From Pseudomonas sp. PB106 (lineage in GTDB: Bacteria; Pseudomonadota; Gammaproteobacteria; Pseudomonadales; Pseudomonadaceae): a stretch of DNA of 64,000 nt. Shown one piece after another: positions 34,579-43,822 of this stretch. The notes under the pieces were generated by a model that made no database searches, was not told the origin of the DNA, and worked only from the letters and a program-made list of their open reading frames with translations. Each line of letters opens with the position of its first letter. Within the stretch, counting starts at the first letter, position 1. Location of the stretch: positions 62,001 through 126,000 of the forward strand of contig NZ_RWIM01000017.1 in the NCBI RefSeq assembly GCF_009764645.1, written 5' to 3'. Made by a program: the position numbers and the translations under genes.

Positions 34579-36765
34579 TCAGCCTCTGAGCCAGGTCTTG
34601 CCGAGAATGCGCGAGACCTGCTCGGCGGAGTAGGGTTTGGGCAGAAAGTCGTAACCTTCATAACCGCTGCGCGCCAGTTCTTCGCTGTAGCCCGAGGTCA
34701 GCACCACGGGCAGATCCGGGCGTCGCTGGCGCAGCTCGCGGGCCAGCGCGACGCCGCTGATGCCCGGCATCACCACGTCGGAAAACACCGCGTCGAACGC
34801 CATGGCATCGGCGCCGGCCAGTTGCAGCGCTTCTTCGGCGTTGGTGGCCCAAGTGGTTTCGTAACCCAGATCTTCGAGGATCTGCTGGGCGAAACGGCCG
34901 ACATCCAGATTGTCTTCGACCACCAGCACGCGACGGCGCATATCCACCGACGGCGTTTCCTCGACTTCGATGTCTTCTGGCGCTGCGACCACACTGGCGC
35001 TGACTTGCGGCAGGTACAGGGTAAACACCGTGCCCTTGCCGACCACGCTGGAGACGTCGACGTTGCCACCCGATTGTTTGGCGAAACCGAACACCTGCGA
35101 CAGCCCAAGGCCTGTGCCTTTGCCGACCGCCTTGGTGGTGAAGAACGGTTCGAAAATATGTTCGAGGGTTTTCGCGTCGATGCCGGTGCCGTTGTCGGCC
35201 AAGGTGATCGCCACGAATGACGCGTTTGACCCGGCGTGCGCACGGATGACCGGCAACGGCTTGCCGCCTTCTACGCGCAGTTTCAGCAGACCCTGACCGT
35301 CCATGGCATCGCGGGCGTTCAGCGCAATGTTGATCAGTGCGGTCTCGAACTGGCTCAGGTCAGCGCGGATGTAGCACGGCTGATCCGGGCGCTCGACGCT
35401 GATATGAATTTGCGCGCCGGTCACTGATTCGAGCATTTCGCCAATGTTCGCCAGCCGCTCGCCAGCATCGACGACTTCCGGGTTCAACGGCTGGCGACGG
35501 GCGAAGGCGAGCAGTTGGCTGGTCAGTTTCGCCGCGCGTTCGACGGTGTCGGACACTGCGCGCATGTAGCGTTGGCGGCGCTCGTCCGAGAGGCTCGGCA
35601 GCCGCAGGAAGTCCACCGAGGAACGAATGATCGTCAGCAGGTTGTTGAAGTCGTGGGCCACGCCGCCGGTGAGCTGGCCGATGGCTTCGAGTTTCTGCGA
35701 CTGGCGCAACGCCGATTCGGCATGGGCCAGGCGCACGCTGCGTTCCTCGACCCGCTGCTCCAGCGTGGCATTGAGTTCCTCCAGCGCCAGCAAGCCCTGA
35801 CGCACTTCAGCGTCGGCGCGCACGCGCTCAATGTGCGCCCAGCAGCGTTCGGTCACTTCACTCAACAGCGCCTGTTCGAACCGCGACCAGGCGCGCGGAT
35901 GCTTGTCGTGAATGGCCATCAGCGCGGTCAGTCGGCCCTGCTTGATCAGCGGCATACAGATGGTTGCGGTGAGGCCGATGGCCTGGAATGTTGCCGATTC
36001 CTCAGGCGGCAGTTCGGCGCGGTTGTCGTGGATGATCAACGGCTGGCCGGCGTGCAGCAGAGTCACGGCTTTTTCGCCGAAGTCGCGCAGGCTGTAGTGG
36101 CCGACGATGCTTGGCGAGCCCTCTGCGGCAAAGTCGCCGCGAATGGTGAAGCCGTTTTCGTCGGCATCCATGTCGGCATAGGCGCAATTGGACAGATTAA
36201 GATGCTCGACCATCAGGCGCGTGCTCGCGGCGAGAATCGCCTGGGCGTCGCTGGCATTGGTCACCGCGTTGCCGATCGCCTCCAGCACAGCCAGGCGCTG
36301 GTTGAGAAAAACCGTTTGAGTGGTTTCGGTGACGGTGTCGAGCAGGCCGACGACGTGGCCTTGGGAGTCGCGAATCGGGCTGTAGCAAAACGTGAAATAC
36401 GCCTGTTCCGGGCCGGCACCGCGTTCCACCACCAAGGGAAAGTTTTCGATGTAGGTGGCTTTGCCGGCGAACGCAGCGTCGGCAATCGGGCTGATCTCGC
36501 GCCAGGCTTCTTGCCAGACCGTGCTGAACGGCCGGCCCAGCGCCAGCGGCTTGCTGCCGAGGATCGGCCTGAACGCGTCGTTGAATATGGTGATCAGATC
36601 AGGGCCCCAGACGATCGCCTGAGGAAAATGCGAAGCGAGACTCAGCGAAACGGTGGTCTTGAGCACATCCGGCCAATGCTCGAGCGGGCCGAGGGGCGTG
36701 TTCGCCCAGTCGTGAGCGCGGATTTGTTCGGCCATCTCGCCGTTGTCTTGCAACCATTGTGTCAT
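34579..36765 (-). CDS. Soluble hybrid histidine kinase (PAS-GAF-HisKA-HATPase-REC)
   Basis: A 728-residue cytosolic hybrid kinase. PAS domain covers about 15-160 (WGPDLITIFNDAFRP), GAF about 175-320, HisKA with phospho-accepting H371 in GGVAHDFNNLL, HATPase with GTGLGLSQVFGF, and a receiver with D663 in FSDVVMPG. No TM segments. Start at 36765 (MTQWLQDNGE) is by homology; an in-frame ATG at 36822 is an alternative and no strong ribosome site decides. Its output partner is not in the neighbourhood. Confidence 0.88.
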   Translation of the reverse strand: MTQWLQDNGEMAEQIRAHDWANTPLGPLEHWPDVLKTTVSLSLASHFPQAIVWGPDLITIFNDAFRPILGSKPLALGRPFSTVWQEAWREISPIADAAFAGKATYIENFPLVVERGAGPEQAYFTFCYSPIRDSQGHVVGLLDTVTETTQTVFLNQRLAVLEAIGNAVTNASDAQAILAASTRLMVEHLNLSNCAYADMDADENGFTIRGDFAAEGSPSIVGHYSLRDFGEKAVTLLHAGQPLIIHDNRAELPPEESATFQAIGLTATICMPLIKQGRLTALMAIHDKHPRAWSRFEQALLSEVTERCWAHIERVRADAEVRQGLLALEELNATLEQRVEERSVRLAHAESALRQSQKLEAIGQLTGGVAHDFNNLLTIIRSSVDFLRLPSLSDERRQRYMRAVSDTVERAAKLTSQLLAFARRQPLNPEVVDAGERLANIGEMLESVTGAQIHISVERPDQPCYIRADLSQFETALINIALNARDAMDGQGLLKLRVEGGKPLPVIRAHAGSNASFVAITLADNGTGIDAKTLEHIFEPFFTTKAVGKGTGLGLSQVFGFAKQSGGNVDVSSVVGKGTVFTLYLPQVSASVVAAPEDIEVEETPSVDMRRRVLVVEDNLDVGRFAQQILEDLGYETTWATNAEEALQLAGADAMAFDAVFSDVVMPGISGVALARELRQRRPDLPVVLTSGYSEELARSGYEGYDFLPKPYSAEQVSRILGKTWLRG

Positions 36766-36907
36766 AGGGGGCGTGTCGTTCCTGACGTCAGCTTGTGTAG
36801 AAAGACCCTTGCGGATGACCATGATTTCAGCACGCCGCAGGCGTGTTTGCAGCGCAGAGGATTCGGGTCTTTGCGCATCATGGCACGTTGAGCGCGACAA
36901 AACGATT

Positions 36908-36937
36908 TGTGGCGAGGGCGCCGGCGCCCTCGCCACA
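36908..36937. repeat. Perfect 30-bp palindrome
   Basis: TGTGGCGAGGGCGCC and its exact complement with no loop, between the kinase and the AhpD-like gene, both on the minus strand. The TGTGGCGAGGG motif is another Pseudomonas intergenic repeat type. Confidence 0.85.
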
Positions 36938-36956
36938 GGTTTCGATCAGGCTTTTT

Positions 36957-37475
36957 TCAGGCGTCGATGGCGGGGAAATCAATCTCCGTCAGCGCGGTGT
37001 TGTTCAGGTAGTTGGTCAAGGTCTGAACCGCCACCAGGGCAATCACTTCGATGATTTTGACGTCGTCGATACCGGCGGCGCGGGCGGCGGCAATCTGCGC
37101 GTCGCTGAGGTGACCACGGCTTTCGGTGAGTTGACGGGCGAGGGCGGCATAAGCATTGAGTTCGCCCTGACGCGCCGCGACGATGTCCTCAGCCGACAGA
37201 CCTGATTTGCCGCCAAACAAGGTATGCGCCGCCAGGCAGTAGTCGCAGCCGTTGACCTGCGAAGTCGCGAGGTACACCGCTTCTTTTTGCTGGGCACTCA
37301 GCGAAGTCTTGCCGAGGATGGCCGAGGCTTGCACATAGGTGTCGAGGGCAACCGGCGCGGTGGCCAAGGTCGCGAACAGGTTCGGCAGGAAGCCGATTTT
37401 TTTCTTCACGCCTTCCAGCACAGTGCCGGTGGCGTCGGTGGCGGTGTCGAGGCTGATGGTATTGATGCGGCTCAT
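36957..37475 (-). CDS. AhpD-like carboxymuconolactone decarboxylase family protein
   Basis: A 172-residue AhpD-fold protein. The redox motif CDYC (C77/C80) followed by LAAHT with H84 matches the alkylhydroperoxidase D proton relay. It probably reduces peroxides using a thiol partner. Divergent from the AraC regulator at 37608, which likely controls it. Start at 37475 (MSRINTISLD). Confidence 0.88.
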   Translation of the reverse strand: MSRINTISLDTATDATGTVLEGVKKKIGFLPNLFATLATAPVALDTYVQASAILGKTSLSAQQKEAVYLATSQVNGCDYCLAAHTLFGGKSGLSAEDIVAARQGELNAYAALARQLTESRGHLSDAQIAAARAAGIDDVKIIEVIALVAVQTLTNYLNNTALTEIDFPAIDA

Positions 37476-37571
37476 GGTGATTCTCCGGAAGTCCGCTGCG
37501 AAGTGCAGCGGCGATGGAGTGAATCGTAGGCAACGCCAGTAGCGCTTTGGCGGCAAATCGTCGAGGATATG

Positions 37572-37594
37572 CGACAGATCGTCCAGATCTGTCG
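37572..37594. promoter_or_regulatory. Perfect palindrome in the AhpD-like/AraC promoter region
   Basis: CGACAGATC-5-GATCTGTCG, nine paired bases, lies 13 bases upstream of the AraC gene start and abuts its GGGAG ribosome site. It could be an autoregulatory operator or form a hairpin in the leader. Confidence 0.55.
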
Positions 37595-37607
37595 ACGGGA
37601 GTCAGCC

Positions 37608-38423
37608 ATGGATCGTTTATCCACCTTGCTCAGCCATTTCGGCGTGAATGCCGGGACCTTTCACAGCGGCACGTTCTGCGGTGTCGCCGTGCACGAGGGC
37701 GAACCTGCCGGCCATGTGCATCTGCTACAGGCCGGCGAGTTGCGGATCAAACCGGGCAATGAGCGCGAGATTCATCTCACCGAACCGTCGCTGATTTTCT
37801 TTCCCCGACCGTTTGCCCATCGGATGTTTGCCGACGAAGCCATGCACAGCCAGGTGGTGTGCGCGACGCTGACTTTTGACGGCGGTTCGGGCAATGCCCT
37901 GGCCGCCGCGCTGCCGGATTATCTGGTGCTGAAACTGAGTGAAATCCCTGAACTGTCGAGCACCGTCGAATGGCTGTTCAGGGAAGCTTTCGAGGGGCAT
38001 TGCGGGCGGATGGCGGTGATGGATCGGCTGTTCGAACTGCTGGTGATTTTACTGTTGCGGCATCTGATCAGCAGCCGTGAGCAACAACCGGGGATGATCG
38101 CCGGGCTGGCGGACGCACGTTTATCCCGGGCCTTGAACCTGATGCATGAGCAACCGCAAACGCCGTGGAGCGTGGCTGAACTGGCGGCAGTGGCGAACAT
38201 GTCCCGCGCCAGTTTTGCCGAACAGTTTCGCCGCGTGGTCGGGCAGACGCCTGCCGATTATCTGCTGAGCTGGCGGGTCAGTCTGGCGCAGAAGCGTTTG
38301 CGCGAAGGCAAGCCGATTGCGCTGATCGCCGAGGAAGTCGGCTACGAAAGTCCGTCGGCGCTGGCCCGGGCATTTCGACGCAAGACTGGCCTCAGTCCAC
38401 GGGAATGGAAGGCCGGTGTCTGA
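37608..38423 (+). CDS. AraC family transcriptional regulator
   Basis: A 271-residue regulator. An N-terminal cupin-like sensor (about 1-150; LLQAGELRIKPGNEREIHL) precedes a double HTH: WSVAELAAVANMSRASFAEQFRRVVG and ALIAEEVGYESPSALARAFRRKTG. Cupin-AraC regulators of this form often flank AhpD-like or reductase genes. Start at 37608 follows GGGAG. Convergent with the EamA gene. Confidence 0.9.
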   Translation: MDRLSTLLSHFGVNAGTFHSGTFCGVAVHEGEPAGHVHLLQAGELRIKPGNEREIHLTEPSLIFFPRPFAHRMFADEAMHSQVVCATLTFDGGSGNALAAALPDYLVLKLSEIPELSSTVEWLFREAFEGHCGRMAVMDRLFELLVILLLRHLISSREQQPGMIAGLADARLSRALNLMHEQPQTPWSVAELAAVANMSRASFAEQFRRVVGQTPADYLLSWRVSLAQKRLREGKPIALIAEEVGYESPSALARAFRRKTGLSPREWKAGV

Positions 38424-38426
38424 GAG

Positions 38427-39320
38427 TCATTTGGCGAATTTCTTCGCCCCGGCCACGCAGACGATCACACCCAAGGTCACCGCGAGCATGCCGAGGCTGA
38501 CCTGTTCGTGCAGCAACGTTGCCGCCAGTGCCAGACCGAAAAACGGTTGCAGCAACTGCAACTGACCGACCGCAGCGATCCCGCCCTGCGCCAGACCGCG
38601 ATACCAGAACACAAACCCGATCAGCATGCTGAACAACGAGACGTATGCCAGGCACAGCCACGCCGACCGGCTGACCTGGTCGAACGAGGCGGGCGCCAGG
38701 CACACACTCAGCAGCGCCATCAACGGCAACGCCAACACCAGCGCCCAGCAAATCACCTGCCAGCCGCCGAGGCTGCGCGACAGCTTCGCGCCTTCGGCAT
38801 AGCCGAGGCCGCAGGCCACAATCGCTGCGAGCATCAGCAAATCGCCGGTCGGCGAGGCGGTCAGCCCCTGAGAGATCGCGTAGCCCACCACCAGCGCACT
38901 GCCCAGCACGGAAAACATCCAGAACACCGGCCGTGGACGCTCGCCGCCACGCAGCACGCCGAAAATCGCCGTGGCCAAGGGCAATAATCCGACAAACACA
39001 ATCGAATGCGCCGACGTCACATGTTGCAGGGCCAACGCCGTCAGCAGCGGAAAGCCGAGCACCACACCGAGCGTCACGATGAGCAACGACAACCACTGAT
39101 TGCGCGCCGGGCGCCGTTCGCGAAACAGCCACAGCAAGGCCACGGCCAGCACGCCGGCGATGGCCGCGCGCAGCACTGTGAGGAACACCGGGTCGAACTC
39201 CAGCACCGCCAAACGCGTGGCGGGCAGCGAGCCGCTGAAGATCACCACGCCGATAAAACCGTTGATCCAGCCACTGGTTTTTTCCAGGGCCGGGGTGGTC
39301 GGGTTTGAGGTTCGTTCCAT
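38427..39320 (-). CDS. EamA/DMT family transporter
   Basis: A 297-residue permease with ten predicted TM helices in two EamA repeats. GVVIFSGSLPATRLAV begins the first; FWYRGLAQGGIAAVGQLQLLQPFFGLALA lies in the second. Probably exports amino acids or small metabolites. Divergent from the MocR gene at 39396 with 75 bases between; MocR-type regulators often control a divergent EamA exporter. Confidence 0.88.
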   Translation of the reverse strand: MERTSNPTTPALEKTSGWINGFIGVVIFSGSLPATRLAVLEFDPVFLTVLRAAIAGVLAVALLWLFRERRPARNQWLSLLIVTLGVVLGFPLLTALALQHVTSAHSIVFVGLLPLATAIFGVLRGGERPRPVFWMFSVLGSALVVGYAISQGLTASPTGDLLMLAAIVACGLGYAEGAKLSRSLGGWQVICWALVLALPLMALLSVCLAPASFDQVSRSAWLCLAYVSLFSMLIGFVFWYRGLAQGGIAAVGQLQLLQPFFGLALAATLLHEQVSLGMLAVTLGVIVCVAGAKKFAK

Positions 39321-39395
39321 GGCTGATCGCGCTCGGCAGTGGGGTTGCGTTGCAACCATCCTAGGGTCGAGAATCAGCACAATCAAAAAATTGTC

Positions 39396-40742
39396 ATGGA
39401 TACATCAAGCATGCCGCGTTCGCGCTACAAGACCATCGTGGATGCCTACGCGGCAGACATTCGTTGCGGGCGTCTGGCGCCGGGCACGCGCTTGCCGACT
39501 CACCGGCAACTGGCGGCGCAAGAGGGGCTGGCGCTGGTCACGGCGTCGCGGGTTTACGCCGAGCTCGAAGCGATGGGACTGGTCAGCGGCGAAACCGGGC
39601 GCGGCACCTTCGTGCGCGAAACCGTGGTGTCGCCGGGGCAGGGCATCGATCAGAAGGACATCGCGGTGGGCATGATCGACCTCAACTTCAACTACCCATC
39701 GCTGCCCGGTCAGGCGGAGTTATTGCGCACAGCGTTGCGGCAACTGGCGTTGTCCGGGGACCTGGAAGCGCTGCTGCGATATCAGCCCCACGCCGGTCGC
39801 GCCCACGAACGCGCTGCGGTGGCGCGACATCTGCTCGCGCGCGGCGTGCAGGTTGATGCCGCGCAAGTGCTGATCGTCAATGGTGCCCAGCAAGGATTGG
39901 CGGTGACGTTGATGGCGTTGCTCAAACCCGGTGATGTGATTGCTGCCGATGCGCTGACCTATTCCGGTTTCAAAGTGCTGGCTGAGGCGCTGCATCTGGA
40001 GGTCGTGGCGATCCCGGTCGGCGCGCACGGGCCGGATCTTCAGGCGCTGGAAAAGCTCTGCCGCAGCCGCTCGGTGCGCGCCGTGTATAGCATGCCGACC
40101 CTGCACAATCCGCTGGGTTGGGTCATGCCGTTGGCGGCGCGCGAACAGTTGGTGGCGATTGCCCGCCAGCATGATCTGACGATCATCGAAGACGCCGCCT
40201 ACGCGTTTCTCGTAGAAAATCCACCGCCGCCGTTGGTGCAATTGGCGCCGGAGCGCACCGTGTACGTGTCCGGTCTCTCGAAGAACATCGCCACCGGTTT
40301 GCGCGTCGGCTTCATCGCCGCGCCTGAACCTGCAGTGCCGGCGCTGGAACGCATCATCCGCGCCACGACCTGGAACACCCCCGGCGTGATGACGGCTATT
40401 GCCTGTGGCTGGCTTGATGACGGCACGGTCAGCGTGCTGGAAGAACAGAAACGCAGTGATGCCGAGGCGCGGCAAGCATTGGCGGCCAAGGTGCTGAAGG
40501 GTTTGCCGTACATCGGCCATCCGGCTTCGTATTTTCTGTGGTTGCCGTTGCCGGAAGACGTGCGCGCCGATCAGATCGTGGTGGCGTTGATGCACGAGCA
40601 GATTTCCGTCACCACTGCCGAGCCGTTTTGCGTGTCGGCGCATGTACCCCATGCGATTCGTCTGGCGCTGGGTTCGGTGGACATGGCGGTTCTGGGCGAG
40701 GCCTTGACCAAGGTCAGGCAGATCATCGGCGCTTACCTGTAA
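39396..40742 (+). CDS. MocR/PdxR-type GntR-aminotransferase fusion regulator
   Basis: A 448-residue regulator with a winged HTH (about 8-75; RLPTHRQLAAQEGLALVTASRVYAEL) fused to an aminotransferase fold. The PLP lysine is K296 in VSGLSKNIATGLRVG, and DAAYAFL supplies the aspartate. Likely senses PLP or an amino compound and regulates the divergent EamA transporter. Start at 39396 (MDTSSMPRSRY); a later ATG at codon 6 is possible. Confidence 0.89.
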   Translation: MDTSSMPRSRYKTIVDAYAADIRCGRLAPGTRLPTHRQLAAQEGLALVTASRVYAELEAMGLVSGETGRGTFVRETVVSPGQGIDQKDIAVGMIDLNFNYPSLPGQAELLRTALRQLALSGDLEALLRYQPHAGRAHERAAVARHLLARGVQVDAAQVLIVNGAQQGLAVTLMALLKPGDVIAADALTYSGFKVLAEALHLEVVAIPVGAHGPDLQALEKLCRSRSVRAVYSMPTLHNPLGWVMPLAAREQLVAIARQHDLTIIEDAAYAFLVENPPPPLVQLAPERTVYVSGLSKNIATGLRVGFIAAPEPAVPALERIIRATTWNTPGVMTAIACGWLDDGTVSVLEEQKRSDAEARQALAAKVLKGLPYIGHPASYFLWLPLPEDVRADQIVVALMHEQISVTTAEPFCVSAHVPHAIRLALGSVDMAVLGEALTKVRQIIGAYL

Positions 40743-40793
40743 AAACAAATGCTACCCTTGCGCCGCCCGATTTACGCCGATCCGGAACACTCG

Positions 40794-41210
40794 ATGAAAA
40801 CCACCGCACGCCTGTCCCTCGTCCTGTTAACCGCCGCGCTGTTCAGCCCGCTCAGCCACGCAGCGGGCGACCCGCAAGCCGGGGCGAAAATCTTCCCGCG
40901 CCTGTGCGGTGGCTGCCATCAGGTCGGCGAATCGGCGCGACCGGGTTTCGGCCCGCAACTCAATGCCATCATCGGCCGACCCGCCGGCACCTCGGCGAAC
41001 TATGTGTATTCCGATGCGATGAAAAACTCAGGACTGACTTGGAACCGCGAAACACTGATCGCTTATCTGAAAGACCCGAAAGGCGTGGTGCCGGGCACGC
41101 GGATGATTTTCTGGGGGCTGAGCGACGAGGAGAAGGTCGATAATCTGCTGGCGTATCTGCAGAGTTTCGATGCCGAAGGTCATGCCCCGGCCGATATTCC
41201 TCAACCCTGA
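40794..41210 (+). CDS. Class I c-type cytochrome, periplasmic
   Basis: A 138-residue cytochrome c. The signal peptide ends near SHAAG; the heme motif is CGGCH (C38, C41, H42), and M104 in GTRMIFWGLS is the sixth ligand. The GTSANYVYSDAMKNSGLTW stretch is typical of mitochondrial-like cytochrome c2 proteins. Start at 40794 (MKTTARLSLV). Partner oxidase or dehydrogenase is not evident nearby. Confidence 0.92.
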   Translation: MKTTARLSLVLLTAALFSPLSHAAGDPQAGAKIFPRLCGGCHQVGESARPGFGPQLNAIIGRPAGTSANYVYSDAMKNSGLTWNRETLIAYLKDPKGVVPGTRMIFWGLSDEEKVDNLLAYLQSFDAEGHAPADIPQP

Positions 41211-41299
41211 ACGCTGTGGGCGCCGCGCATACTGGTCTTACGGCATCATTTGCGCTATTTCTAACCGGCCGGCACACCGCCGTTAGCTCGGAGCACACG

Positions 41300-41593
41300 A
41301 TGAAATTGTTGATGTTGACCGCGCCGCTGTTACTCGCCAGCGGATTGGCTCAGGCCGCAATTCCGATGTTCAACGCCACTTGCCCGGGCAAGATCGAAGT
41401 CCACGCCGATGAGGGCGGGCCGATCTACATAAACGGCAAGGAAGGCAAGCTGAAGACATTCAACGAGAACTACTTTGAGGCCAAGGGCGCGGGCGTGACC
41501 ATTTCCTTGAGCATCAATCCCGATGGCTCCGCCGGGGTCTCGTACACCGGCAAGAACAGAACCAACGGCATTTGCGAAGTGAAGAAGGCCTGA
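41300..41593 (+). CDS. Small exported protein, unknown function
   Basis: A 97-residue protein with a signal peptide (MKLLMLTAPLLLASGLAQA). Mature part has two cysteines (ATCPGKI, GICEV), probably a disulfide in the periplasm. Beta-rich. Resembles small Pseudomonas periplasmic proteins without known role. Convergent with the diguanylate cyclase; the stop and stop codons nearly touch. Confidence 0.75.
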   Translation: MKLLMLTAPLLLASGLAQAAIPMFNATCPGKIEVHADEGGPIYINGKEGKLKTFNENYFEAKGAGVTISLSINPDGSAGVSYTGKNRTNGICEVKKA

Positions 41594-43237
41594 TCACGCC
41601 ACCTGATTTCGGCCTGCCGCTTTCGCTTGATACAACTGCTGGTCGGCGCGCTTGATCAGTGCGCTGTGGCTGTTGTCCGCCGGATCGGCCAGACCGACGC
41701 CGATGCTCACGGTCACATGCTCGACGACCGGGAAGTGCGCCTCGGCGATGGCCACGCGAATCTTTTCCGCGACCACCTCGGGGGTGTCGGGTTGGGCGAT
41801 TTCCGGGAGCAGCACGGCGAACTCTTCGCCGCCGTAACGGGCGACGAAATCGGTGGTGCGCAGGCTGCTTTGAATCAGCTGCGCCAACTGCTTGAGTACG
41901 TCATCGCCGACGGCATGCCCGTGAGTGTCGTTGATCCGTTTGAAGTGGTCAGCGTCGATCAGCAGCAGCGCAAACGGGCGACCGGTGCGCCGTGACAGCA
42001 GCGTGTATTCGGTGAGTTTTTCGTCGAAGCGCCGACGGTTGTAAACGCCGGTCAAGCCATCGTGAACGGCCAGGCTCAGCAGTTCGGCATTGGCCTGGGT
42101 GAGGGCAGCGGTGCGTTGGGCGACGGTGGCTTCCAGCGAGGCGTTGGCCTCCTGCAGTTCGCGCTCCTTGCCGAGCAGCGATTGCGTCATGGCATCGATT
42201 GACTGGCCGAGCTGGGCAATTTCCTGCACCGGATGCTCGAGGGGAAAACGCGCACCGGGCTCGTTGCGCTGAACCTGTTTGGCCGAACGCGCGAGCTGTT
42301 CGATCGGACGGCTCAGGTACAGCGCCACGTAATACGCGACCAGACCGAACAGCACCGCCGCGACGACACCGAGAATCAGCAATTTATACAGCAGCAGGCG
42401 TGCCGGTTGCAGTGCGGTTTCCAAAGGTTGGCGCACGGCAATCGACCACGACAGCGCGGTACTCGATGGCGTCGGCACGTTGACCATGCTGGTCAGGTAG
42501 CCATCGCCCACCGACCAGCCTGGCGCAGGCGAGTTATTCGCCGCCAGTTGCTGGCCCATCAATGCTTCGGGGTACAACACCTTGCCGTCGTGATCGACGA
42601 TCAGCGCTTCGATATCCGGTGCGGAATTCTTATGGGAAAACGCCGCCGATTCGACGATTCGCGTCACCCAGCTCCAGTGCGCATGAGCACCGAGTACGCC
42701 GATGACCTGGCCTTCGGCATTGCGGATCGGCGCGGCGAAATCGATGAATCGCAGCGGTTCGCCATTCGGCATGCCCGGCAGCAACTTGGCCAGCAGCACG
42801 GCTTCGTGGGGATCGCCGGTGTATTCGCCGCGCAACCCGGCCTGAAACCACGGGCGCTGTTGCACTGATTGCCCGACCAGCAAGTTGTTGACCGCTTGAT
42901 GCACGTTACCTTCAGCATCGGTCACGCCCATCCACGCATACTCGTTGCGGGCCTGGGTGCGCAATTGCATCGATTTGAGAATCGTCGGGTTATCCAGATC
43001 GCCGCGTTCCAGGTGCGGGGCGCGGCTGAGCAGATAAACTTCCAGTTGCCGCTCGCGCAGTTGTTCACCCAATAACGAGGCGGCTGAACGGGCGGTGTTG
43101 AGCAAGGCGTTGCCACTGGCCTGTTTCATTTGTTCAGTGGCGATGTGGCCGACGTAGAAACCCACGCTCAACAGCGTCAACAGGGACAAACCGGTGAACC
43201 AAAGAGTGAGGTGGCTACGCAGACTGGCTTTGAGCAT
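41594..43237 (-). CDS. Membrane diguanylate cyclase with dCache sensor
   Basis: A 547-residue c-di-GMP synthase. TM1 at about 12-32, a periplasmic dCache domain to about 280, TM2 about 283-305, then HAMP and a GGDEF domain with GGEEF at 469-473. An RxxD inhibitory site is not obvious five residues before it (RTTDFVARYGGEEF contains RTTD, so feedback control is possible). Start at 43237 (MLKASLRSHLTLWF). Ligand unknown. Confidence 0.93.
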   Translation of the reverse strand: MLKASLRSHLTLWFTGLSLLTLLSVGFYVGHIATEQMKQASGNALLNTARSAASLLGEQLRERQLEVYLLSRAPHLERGDLDNPTILKSMQLRTQARNEYAWMGVTDAEGNVHQAVNNLLVGQSVQQRPWFQAGLRGEYTGDPHEAVLLAKLLPGMPNGEPLRFIDFAAPIRNAEGQVIGVLGAHAHWSWVTRIVESAAFSHKNSAPDIEALIVDHDGKVLYPEALMGQQLAANNSPAPGWSVGDGYLTSMVNVPTPSSTALSWSIAVRQPLETALQPARLLLYKLLILGVVAAVLFGLVAYYVALYLSRPIEQLARSAKQVQRNEPGARFPLEHPVQEIAQLGQSIDAMTQSLLGKERELQEANASLEATVAQRTAALTQANAELLSLAVHDGLTGVYNRRRFDEKLTEYTLLSRRTGRPFALLLIDADHFKRINDTHGHAVGDDVLKQLAQLIQSSLRTTDFVARYGGEEFAVLLPEIAQPDTPEVVAEKIRVAIAEAHFPVVEHVTVSIGVGLADPADNSHSALIKRADQQLYQAKAAGRNQVA

Positions 43238-43414
43238 GGGCGATGATTGTCTGTCTTGATTGGCGTGGCGCCATGGTATGCGACATCGCCGACGGGCTGC
43301 CAGCGAAGCGGCAAAATGAAACTTGTCGAGATTGATACCAAGAGGCCTAGGTTTTCGCTAAGGTGTGCGCCGCCCGAGAGACGGATCCCGGGCGTTTTCC
43401 TATGGAGTTTTACC

Positions 43415-43750
43415 GTGAAGTACTTCAGCAAAGTAGTCGCCGCCGCCCTGTTCGGTGCGGTTCTGGCAGGTTGCACTGGCACCCCGATGAACACCCAGCA
43501 TTACGACAGCAACCAGTACACTGTGATCGGCCACAGTGAAGCCACCGCCACCGGTCTGCTGCTGTTCGGCGTAATCCCGATCCAGCAGAACAACCGCTTC
43601 GTCCGCGCCCAGACCGCCGCGATCAAAGCCAAGGGCGGCGACGCCATGATAAACACCCAAGTCCAGGAAAACTGGTTCTGGGCCTGGGTTCTGACCGGCT
43701 ACACCACCAAGATTTCCGGTGACGTGGTCAAGCTCAAGACCGCGCAATAA
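43415..43750 (+). CDS. Putative lipoprotein, unknown function
   Basis: A 111-residue lipoprotein with lipobox VLAGC (C20). GTG start at 43415, preceded by TATGGAG; the in-frame sequence upstream is non-coding. The mature domain (TATGLLLFGVIPIQQNNRFVRAQ) resembles the small TRL-like/DUF4156-type lipoproteins, a family match I cannot confirm. It ends at a strong bidirectional terminator. Confidence 0.78.
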   Translation: MKYFSKVVAAALFGAVLAGCTGTPMNTQHYDSNQYTVIGHSEATATGLLLFGVIPIQQNNRFVRAQTAAIKAKGGDAMINTQVQENWFWAWVLTGYTTKISGDVVKLKTAQ

Positions 43751-43765
43751 GCCTCGGTTGAACGC

Positions 43766-43798
43766 AAAAAAGCCCGGCTGATCAGGCCGGGCTTTTTT
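43766..43798. terminator. Bidirectional terminator between lipoprotein and repeat-protein genes
   Basis: A6-GCCCGGC...GCCGGGC-T6 hairpin serving convergent genes on both sides. Confidence 0.94.
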
Positions 43799-43822
43799 GT
43801 GGGCGTGCGGTACAGCTTTGGA

